From the NCBI GenBank assembly GCA_948146395.1, contig OX411544.1, positions 58,829,642-58,893,641 on the forward strand: a stretch of DNA of 64,000 nucleotides, written 5' to 3'. Below are positions 56,367 to 64,000 of this stretch, piece by piece (positions within the stretch are counted from its first letter, which is position 1; each line of letters starts with the position of its first letter). The notes beneath the pieces are model-generated. The model did no database searches. It was not told where the DNA came from and saw only the letters and a program-made list of their open reading frames with translations. This DNA is from Fragum whitleyi (lineage: Eukaryota > Mollusca > Bivalvia > Cardiida > Cardiidae). Made by a program: the position numbers and the translations under genes.

Positions 56367-58295
56367 TAAGTTTTGCCGTTATAATCATCATTATTTAGAT
56401 CAACATTTATAGATAGCATGTATTCAAAACATTTCCAAACGCTTAAATTGTGATTCGTATTCATCTATCTAAATAAATACCGGATATTAACCACTAAAAG
56501 AAAATTTGAACTGATCTCTTGCAGCTGGAAAAGAACTTCTATTAGCCTACTACTAATTGAACCGCATCATATTACCTAGATAAGAATTAGATTTCAACTA
56601 GAAACTATTATTCAAAACCAATCCTGCTTTCAGGAATTATAACATTGTGCAAACAAACGTTTGAAAAAAGAAACTTCCTGTGTACGCTAGTTTAATCGAG
56701 GGGTGGCATTTCATAATCTTTGGGTGAACGATTTAATCTTAAACGATGGGTACGTATGATTCCATTATACCATTTGGTTAGCAGATGATGAAATTGGACA
56801 AGTATGATGAGTTGATGTGAAAAATCAAAGCACCGAAAGTGCTGATGGTAAACGTCCCTGTTCGTATAGTAAGGTGACAGAGATAGTTAAAAAACAACTC
56901 AATATAGGTATTATATGGAAATATGTCCAATCGATTAAACCAAGGTATTCCAACCAATCAATTTTTCTTTCCATGCAAGTTAAAGGCCACCCACTTATCC
57001 ATTCTTTAAAATGTTGATTGGATATATTTCAATGAAATTATGTCTATTCCTTCTGTTAAAGGGTCCTCTGTGATTTGGTTGACATCTATACATGCTTAGT
57101 TTCTAAGAAGAGGATATCAACAAATAAACTATATGAAATTAACCTCCGCTCATAAAAGATATGATTTGGATGTAATCATACTCATATTTTGCAGACTAAT
57201 GCAGCATGGCTCGGGAATCAATTTCGTAAATAGATTCAAACTATAGATACAATTAAGTATCTTTATTTGAAAGTTATATTGTTAACATTATTTACCAAAT
57301 GTGAACAATTTAAGATTTGTTCCACTCGGAGCTTTCGAAGAATGACGCTAATATAATCATGGTGCGTTTGCGTGCTGTTAATAGACATGATATCACGTGT
57401 CAAATTAGAACAATTTGGGATTCATCTTTTGTAAATATCTGAACGCATTCTTTGTTCACGGATGTCACTAGACTGGTTATCGTTTCGAATGCTACTTCGT
57501 TGAAAGGAATACACGGTTTAAACAACGATGGTAATTTCAGGACACGGCCTAAAAACACGTTTCTGGCGAATTGCTACGGGCGCTTGGTATCTGTCTGTCT
57601 GTACAGTTTATAGACACTAACTCTGTTTTTCCTCTAATCCATCGACGTGCTAACGCGGATTATCCATGCGCCCGATTAAAAATTGATTTTATTTTTTTGT
57701 ATTTCAGAGGGGAATTTTCAAATTCTTAACATGATAAAGAACTCTAGTATCACATCATTAACGAAAAGCAGTGAACCGAAGAAGAGAAGTCTTTAGAAAT
57801 ACTAAATTGAATCTAGATGGGTACTTCGTTGTTTCACAGCTATTTAGAACCTACTGGGTGTTCCTAACGTATTTTCACTTGTGAACGAAGACGTTCAAAA
57901 ATCAAAGAGGATGTCGACTAAATTTATTCAACATCTAACTGCCAAATATAAGCGTTGGCATTTGATTCATATATAGTTATAGGTTTGAATATACAGACAA
58001 ATGCAACTCCATTCTGTTGACGTGGAAACTTGAAAACAACAAGTATCCCGAAAGCTTATAAACTACTTGTAAAATATGTAAGGCATTATTCTGTATTGTA
58101 ACTCTTTGGACAATCAAGATAATGATTCCTGGTGCCACGTTTTTTTTATTAAAATTGAATAAAATAATATATAAACAAATTATATATATGTGAAAAGCAC
58201 TTTAGCAAAACACGATTGCATGTTCATCATTTGAAATGATAACAACGTCTTATGGTTAAATTGCAACTTGAAAAGTTGTAGTTATAAGTTTGCAA
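56367..58295. other. No gene seen
   Basis: About 1.9 kb of AT-rich sequence. No exon, RNA or repeat was recognised; a 66-codon frame at 56817-57017 has no motif. Confidence 0.4.
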
Positions 58296-59439
58296 AACAA
58301 GAGGGCCATAGTGGCCCTAAATCGCTCACCTGAGTTAAGTGTCTGTGAAATAGATTGGAAATGCTTTGCTTCAGCAATAATGTCAGGGCTGGTAGTGATA
58401 AAGGTTTACACCAAATTTTTTTTTTACATAATTTTATCTCAGGAGCTGGGTAATTGAAAGAACAACATAAGACAAGATATTAACTTTAAATTATTTTTTT
58501 AAGAAAAGAATCATTTAACAAGTAATAAATCATAAAGTTGGAAGTTCTATAATAATCTTTATAGAATTGGCTTAATTTTCATACACATTTCTAAATGCAC
58601 ATTTGATATGACAAATTAAATAACTCATGTAGGACATGGTTAGATTACACTTACAAAAGTCTTTATTATAATGCTTTGGTGAACAATTTATTTTCAAAAA
58701 TGACCATAAATATCTTCAAAATGTAATAAAATCTTTTAACAAGAGCACCACTAATGGATGCCTATGTTAGGCTGTTGGGTGCTGGATAGTAGAAAAAAAA
58801 TTAAACAGAAAATGGGGCATAATTCTCACTAAAAGCTTTCTAGAGTTATTTTCCTTTGATAGTATATGTTGCTCTTTATATTATTTTTGTCAAGTTTCAA
58901 GCGAATGCCTTTGGAAATACCAGAATTATTGGCAAAATGTAAAAGTTTTTGCAAGACAACAACAAACCCAAAGCTATAGCAAAACCATATGGTTTCTCTG
59001 AAAATAGCTTAATCATTATTCCTATAATACAACATTCAAAGAAGGTTTAATCAATCTTAATGTATAAAACAGTTACAAATATAAAGAAACCACTTGTACA
59101 ATGCATACAATTTTACAAAATGAAATGGCCTTTATGGTACACAATCAGTTAATTTTTGTTTATACAAATATTCAAATCTTCTTCCAACAGTATATCAAAA
59201 TATCTTTTTCAAAATCTTTTGACTCAAGACACTTGACCATTGAAAAGACTCCTCCACACAGATGTTTTAACATTTGCGTACTTCAACACAAAATTTTATA
59301 CATGTTAAGATTTTCATCCTTAGCTATTTGTATCTTCCCATATTCATTAATCTAGTATTCAACAGCTTTATACTCATATCTGAATAACAGGTTCTGTAAG
59401 TCTTTGGCTGGGGCTTTAAAATACTGTCATGATAATTTA

Positions 59440-59935
59440 CCTATGTGATCAGCAGCTTTAGCTTGGTTTGAAATCCTCGCCTCATGACTCCTCAAAAGAC
59501 TAAGATACAAATCCATTGCCTTTTCTTCAGAATCACACATAAGCCCTCTTTGTGCATTAGACTAGCCATTTCTCATAATAATGATTTCCATATACAAAGT
59601 GTTTTTGGTAAGTAACTTGTGTGATCAGCAGCTCTGACGTATTGGTTTGAAATCCTCGCCTCATGACACCTCAAAAGACTTAGACACAAATCCATTGCCA
59701 TTACAACTGAATCACTCATAAGCCCTTTTGGAGTAGGAGTAGCCATTCCTGGTTATAATGATTCACATTTACAAATATTTCAATATAGATAACATATCTG
59801 ATCAGCAGCTCCAGCTTGGTTTGAAATCCTCGCCTCATGACTCCTCAAAAGACTAGGATACAAATCCATTGCATTAACTACTGAGTTAAGCATAAGACCC
59901 CCACCCCCATCTTTCCTTTTGTTGGGGACAGGCTA
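59440..59935. repeat. Three-copy ~177-bp tandem repeat in the Helentron 3' region
   Basis: GATCAGCAGCT at 59447, 59623 and 59800 (steps 176 and 177 bp), each followed by TTGGTTTGAAATCCTCGCC then TCATGACTCCTCAAAAGACT. Moderately diverged, all in one orientation. Confidence 0.85.
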
Positions 59936-60654
59936 GTCACTATAACAACAATTTCTTGATAAAAAAAAAAACATTACACAAATTATATAAGAGATGCATA
60001 TTTTGAATGTCATTTATAATTCTTTAAAATATTTTCTGATACTGAGTCAGATAACATGATTTCTTAAAAACAATTAGTCAAATATTTATAAAGACAAACA
60101 AAATATATATGTTTCATTCTATTGTTTCTAAACAAATTACATGTGATGACATATACTTTTACATGACTACGAAAAATGATAGAGAAACTACTTTTGTCAA
60201 GTTATCAACAAAACTTAGTTTATTTGCATTACAGTCTGGCCTTTCACTTAATTACAACAATTGTTTTATACAAATCAAATTCAAATGCACAAGTCAACTC
60301 ATTTTCCAAATCCCAAAGCTAAGCTTGTTATATAGCAGAAACTACAAATAAGTGTGTCTGAATTGCAACAATGATGTTCAAACTGCTAGTAAACAATGGT
60401 TACTACACACTACTGTTATTTTTTAAAAAAAGAAATTTCCCTTCAAATAAATTTTGAATGTTTGTTTGCAATCTCTGAACTTTGTCCAGTCTTAAATTTT
60501 GGGATCTGGTATTGAGTTGACCAACATTTTCTAAAGCGTAAAATTTTGTCAATTCTTGTGGCCACCCATATCCCTTTGATAAACCACCAGTAATACCAAC
60601 CAATACGAAATGGTTGGTTTTACAAATTTAAATGATGGGTGTACATTTTCAAAT

Positions 60655-61434
60655 CTATGTATAAAAGTACACTATCTTATGATCAGACCAGTATGTTTCT
60701 ATAACACCAACTTTACCATGAGTGTTTGACAATACTTTATCAAGAATAGTCATGTAGTCAGTCGTAGGAGTTTCACTAGTATTTAGAACTTTACATGACA
60801 GTTTATCTTGTATTTCCTTCCATATTCCTTTGTTTCCAGGTGAGAAGTTAATATTGAAATCTCCCATTATAACCAATGATTCTGTGTTGTTCAAATGTGG
60901 CACTAAATCATTTTCAAGACAAGTCATGAAATGTTGCTTTGTTAAACTCGGTGATTTATATAAAAAGACTACTTGAAATCTCAGTGAACCATATGTTAAA
61001 CTGACCAATATGTATTCAATATTTTTTGAGCTGTAACTCTTATGACTATTGACAATCATGTCATTATTTACATAGACACATAAACCATGAGCAGGTCTTT
61101 TTCCTGAATAATTATCTTGATCATTTCTTATCAAATGAAATCCATCCAGGATATAATCGGATGCTTCATCTTGGCCATGTAATCTAGTCTCTGCTAAACC
61201 AAAAATAAGAGTTGAGATTAAGTTTGGATCAGCTTTGATATCTTCATAATGTAAATGTAGCGATCTGCAGTTGTTGAATGCAATTTTGAAGTGGTCATTT
61301 GGATTCACTGATTCTAAAGGGGTATAGCATAGATCTAGTTTAGCTTCTCTCTGTAATCTCTCCATTTCTATCCTTACTTGACCATCTATATTATATGCCA
61401 TTTCATTGAAATTTAGAATTTGGAGCTTATCCAT
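60655..61434 (-). CDS. Helentron AP-like endonuclease domain
   Basis: 259 codons from the ATG at 61434 (MDKLQILNFNEM). The first ~15 residues are really the tail of the helicase (VAVSRVKSMDKLQIL in the upstream extension of this frame), so this was one polyprotein and the ATG is probably not a natural start. The endonuclease fold follows: FNNCRSL (~52), AETRL (~82), LCVYVNND (~122), VVFLYKSPS (~155), IMGDFNIN (~192) and a terminal YWSDHKIVYFY (~247). These correspond to the Asn, Glu, Asp/Asn and SDH catalytic motifs of the exonuclease-endonuclease-phosphatase family. An endonuclease of LINE origin fused behind the helicase defines Helentrons among Helitrons; its precise role in transposition is not settled. 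It ends at 60655, followed by non-coding sequence. Confidence 0.85.
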   Translation of the reverse strand: MDKLQILNFNEMAYNIDGQVRIEMERLQREAKLDLCYTPLESVNPNDHFKIAFNNCRSLHLHYEDIKADPNLISTLIFGLAETRLHGQDEASDYILDGFHLIRNDQDNYSGKRPAHGLCVYVNNDMIVNSHKSYSSKNIEYILVSLTYGSLRFQVVFLYKSPSLTKQHFMTCLENDLVPHLNNTESLVIMGDFNINFSPGNKGIWKEIQDKLSCKVLNTSETPTTDYMTILDKVLSNTHGKVGVIETYWSDHKIVYFYT

Positions 61435-64000
61435 AGATTTAACTCTACTGACTGCAACATATGCAGATGAGGAACTTTCCTTGTTCTTCGCTGTGACAAG
61501 TCTATTACAACGCTGTCCAAAGTAGTTCCTTGTGCTCTATGTACAGATCGTCCAGCTGATGGTTGAAGAGGAAATTGAATTCTTTGAAATGTTTTTTTAT
61601 TGTAAATAAATGTCCTCTCTACATCAAAAATGGGTGTCCATTTGTCATCAATTTTACTATTGTAAAATCCTCTATTTCTATTTTTCAACCTGGTTTCAAT
61701 CCCTGCATTTTCATCATGAAAATGAACCCAAATAATACTAGGAAGATCTGTTTCAACTTGTCGATATTCTATGAATTTTACAGTACAAGATGTACCGTTT
61801 GCTAAACCATCTTCTGTATTGATATTAACAGTCAAATCATAAATCATGTTTACAACAACAGTCAATGAATGATGTAAACTAGCAGTAGTGTTTGGATCAT
61901 TTGGCAAACTTGCTAAAGCACGTTCCTGTTTCTCTTTGGATAAAGTAGGTGCAGTTACAGAATCATGGGATGGAATTACAACTTTCTCTGTATCTAGGGA
62001 ACTAATTATAGAATCATTGAATAAATGCATGAAATAGTTTTCTGCAAACAGATGAGGTGAATTTAGTTGATAGTTATCTTGATCTTTGGAAACAATGCAT
62101 TGTTGTAATTTCATTTTGTCTTCGTTTGTCAAAGCATCAACTCTAAGTCTGTTTAACATCTCAGCAAACTCTTTATCATCTTTTTGTCTCATTATTTCTG
62201 TTAGTTCATAAATTTTGAAATATTCTTTCCACAAATTCATTGACAAACATGATGCACCATGGGCAAGATCATTGAATATCCAATCACCACTTACAGGTTT
62301 CAACTGATAAAGATCACCAACAGCTATTACACTGACACCACCAAATGGTATTCTTGTACCTCTCAGTTCTTGTAGTCTCTGATCAATGAAACTCAACATA
62401 GTACTGCTAACCATTGATATTTCATCAATTATAACTATCGACAGGTTACGGTATTTTGATCTGAAAGTATTTAAACTATCACATGTCAATGCTTGATTAG
62501 ACTGTTTATATTTCTGCTTGAAAGCTGAAGAAATGGTTGATCCTCCAATATTAAATGCTGCTTTACCAGTATAAGCACACAAAAGAACTCTAATGCAGTC
62601 AGAGTCTTCACCTTCCTTCATATTCAAAAGTCTATATAAAGTCTGGTACAATGCTCTTATAACTACACTCTTTCCAACGCCAGCTCCCCCCGAGAGAAAT
62701 GCATATAATGGTGCATCATTTGTCTTGATCCAGTGGATAACATGGTTGTAAAATTGCTTTTGCTTTGTGTTCAAGCACCGCAGAAGTTTTCTGTATTCAT
62801 TGTCAGATAAAATGCTTTCATTCACATTAACCTGAGATGTTGAAACAGACAATCCAATATCTTTACCAATATCATACTCTCTGTGTTCATTGACTCTATC
62901 TGGATTGAAATAAATAAATTCTTCAGACTCAATTGTCTGTTCCTCTGCAGTATCAGCTTCTACTTGTTGAGTACCTGGAGCAATTTCATCATATGCATCA
63001 TATTCAGTTTCTATTTGCTCTCTTGCTAATTCAAGTTCATCAACATGATGCTCATATTGGCTGCATTTGTGATAAATCGTGCGTTTAATACTTTCATAAT
63101 GCTCTTTATATGACTTATGAGAACCTAATAGATCCTTTTCTTCATCTCTCCATGGATAGAACAATAAAATCTTTTCTCGGAAATGGTTTTCTTCATCTGT
63201 TTTAATGTTGTACCTTACATAGCGTATAACCTTACTTGTTTTACGTCGTCTGATTGTTATACCATTCCGAAGGGTCAATATAGCTTCATCTGAATTGAAT
63301 TGAACAGTGTCATGTTCATGTTCATCATCATTATGTTCTTCAAAGTCTTCAAACTCTGATTCATTTGGATATGAAATATCTAATTGAGTTACATAGTCGG
63401 CCAAACACCAACTATTTAAGGCATTTGGTCTTCGAGCATACCTTTTACAAATGTTATCGGACATTATATCAGTTGAACCTTCAGGTAGCTCATCTAGTGC
63501 TGATTTTGATTTTAAAAGCTGAATGCGCTTGTTTGGGGTAGAAGTATTTATAAAAGTGACATCTCTAGTAGATTTTGTCAAAGGCATTTGAAGTACAAGA
63601 TAAACAGCCTCTTGAGCACTGACTTCAACACTATTTGAAAATATATTTCCAATGTGTCTCACTTGTCTTTTAATGTCTAAGTTTCCATTACGAGCTTCTT
63701 TTGCTGCCGCATAAAGTAAGTTACTCATACCTCTTTGAGATTTACTGATGTATGAAACAATGTACATGGCACAAGCATATGGATCTAACACAAACTGGAT
63801 ATCAATATTTGCTTTCCATGCCTTCAGTACATACCTATTGTACATATTGACTCTGATTTCACTAGGTTTCCTTTGAAGAAAAATCTTTGAGGCTGCAAGT
63901 GAACTTCTGCTACATTTCACATATTCTGTTTCTGTCATATTTGCTACAGATTGTAGGAACTCTTCATACATCATGTCATAACCATCTTTGTTATCATTCA
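61413..64000 (-). CDS. Helentron Rep-helicase (partial; PIF1-like)
   Basis: Open to the window edge; the first ATG in view (63974) is internal. The start of the visible part is the end of the Rep (HUH) domain: NIDIQFVLDPYACAMYIVSY, with the paired Tyr (71 and 75 from that ATG) that in Helitrons attack DNA. A charged linker follows (~200-390), then a PIF1-type SF1 helicase: SGGAGVGKS (I), AYTGKAA (Ia), VIIDEISM (II), AVGDLYQLKPVSG (III), ELTEIMRQ, VNMIYDLTVNINTEDGLANG and SVHRAQGTTLDSVVID (VI). After VVIDL the frame slips and ends LNLWISSKF; the expected AYVAVSRVKSM helicase C-terminal motif is in the next frame, leading into the endonuclease. The enzyme would unwind DNA during rolling-circle-like transposition. 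The one-base slip near 61490 disables this copy unless it is a sequence error. Confidence 0.85.
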   Translation of the reverse strand, partial: NDNKDGYDMMYEEFLQSVANMTETEYVKCSRSSLAASKIFLQRKPSEIRVNMYNRYVLKAWKANIDIQFVLDPYACAMYIVSYISKSQRGMSNLLYAAAKEARNGNLDIKRQVRHIGNIFSNSVEVSAQEAVYLVLQMPLTKSTRDVTFINTSTPNKRIQLLKSKSALDELPEGSTDIMSDNICKRYARRPNALNSWCLADYVTQLDISYPNESEFEDFEEHNDDEHEHDTVQFNSDEAILTLRNGITIRRRKTSKVIRYVRYNIKTDEENHFREKILLFYPWRDEEKDLLGSHKSYKEHYESIKRTIYHKCSQYEHHVDELELAREQIETEYDAYDEIAPGTQQVEADTAEEQTIESEEFIYFNPDRVNEHREYDIGKDIGLSVSTSQVNVNESILSDNEYRKLLRCLNTKQKQFYNHVIHWIKTNDAPLYAFLSGGAGVGKSVVIRALYQTLYRLLNMKEGEDSDCIRVLLCAYTGKAAFNIGGSTISSAFKQKYKQSNQALTCDSLNTFRSKYRNLSIVIIDEISMVSSTMLSFIDQRLQELRGTRIPFGGVSVIAVGDLYQLKPVSGDWIFNDLAHGASCLSMNLWKEYFKIYELTEIMRQKDDKEFAEMLNRLRVDALTNEDKMKLQQCIVSKDQDNYQLNSPHLFAENYFMHLFNDSIISSLDTEKVVIPSHDSVTAPTLSKEKQERALASLPNDPNTTASLHHSLTVVVNMIYDLTVNINTEDGLANGTSCTVKFIEYRQVETDLPSIIWVHFHDENAGIETRLKNRNRGFYNSKIDDKWTPIFDVERTFIYNKKTFQRIQFPLQPSAGRSVHRAQGTTLDSVVIDLSQRRTRKVPHLHMLQSVELNLWISSKF

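Larger units (their letters stand above)
58296..64000 (-). mobile_element. Helentron (Helitron with endonuclease), 3' part
   Basis: A rolling-circle-type transposon read on the minus strand and cut by the right window edge. It carries the end of Rep, a PIF1-like helicase and an AP-like endonuclease. The non-coding 3' portion includes a 177-bp triple repeat. Its likely terminus at 58296-58335 has CTCAGGTGAGCGATTT, the hairpin AGGGCCACTATGGCCCT and CTTGTT, identical in layout to the end of the 18254-19958 element. A second terminus-like motif (AACAAGAGCACCAC on the plus strand, 58738) raises the possibility that the true end is there or that two ends are stacked. Confidence 0.75.

Noticed and set aside
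59440..59935. CRISPR-like array
   Set aside because: The 177-bp units repeat in full with no short repeat/unique spacer pattern, and the sequence is eukaryotic.

Overview
This is eukaryotic, AT-rich, intron- and repeat-dominated DNA with no operons and no prokaryote-like coding density. The kind of repeats points to a mollusc, most likely a bivalve. The clues are: tRNA-headed SINEs with CAAT-type tails; a mobile element whose ends carry an AGGGCC/GGCCCT hairpin next to CTCACCTGAG and whose core is a ~165 bp satellite (the layout described for bivalve 'pearl'-type elements); an endonuclease-bearing Helitron (Helentron); and many palindromic MITEs. The organism assignment is inference; no species can be named.

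The window is essentially a transposon graveyard. 0-4 kb: a GGACAAAAGCC minisatellite, a GC-rich higher-order tandem array in the order A-B, A-B-B, A-B-B, then a CTGCTAGG-rich array. 4-18 kb: mostly anonymous AT-rich sequence with a 54-bp tandem repeat, one SINE-like copy, and three TIR elements (9.74-10.08, 10.37-11.27 and 14.04-15.69 kb, the last with dense subterminal GCGTGT-type motifs). 18-31.4 kb: a complete non-autonomous Helentron relative (18.25-19.96), palindromic families, a TTAA-target element (24.19-24.95), SINEs, a hAT-like element (27.5-28.6), and two of three near-identical-length (156-157 bp) TTAA MITEs.

31.7-40.0 kb is the only place with host-gene architecture. Small phase-0 exons with canonical GT/AG junctions encode an acidic N-terminus. 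They lead into an exon that starts a C2H2 zinc finger, which is cut by a ~5 kb LINE on the opposite strand; the remaining degenerate fingers resume at ~39.5 kb. In-frame stops and frameshifts mark it as a pseudogene. The LINE has ORF1 (coiled coil plus nucleic-acid-binding tail) and ORF2 (AP endonuclease, reverse transcriptase, Cys/His knuckle), with at least three frameshifts.

42-51 kb: foldback elements, including a ~600 bp nested inverted repeat at 42.85-43.45, SINE copies and hairpins. 51.9-54.6 kb: a Tc1-like transposon with both TIRs; its transposase is split by a second TIR element that left a GACGTC duplication. 55.3-56.1 kb: a tandem duplication. 58.3-64 kb (running off the right edge): a Helentron on the minus strand encoding the end of the Rep domain, a PIF1-type helicase and an AP-like endonuclease, separated by one frameshift. 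Its hairpin terminus matches that of the 18.25-19.96 kb element, so it is a plausible source of mobilisation for that kind of element.
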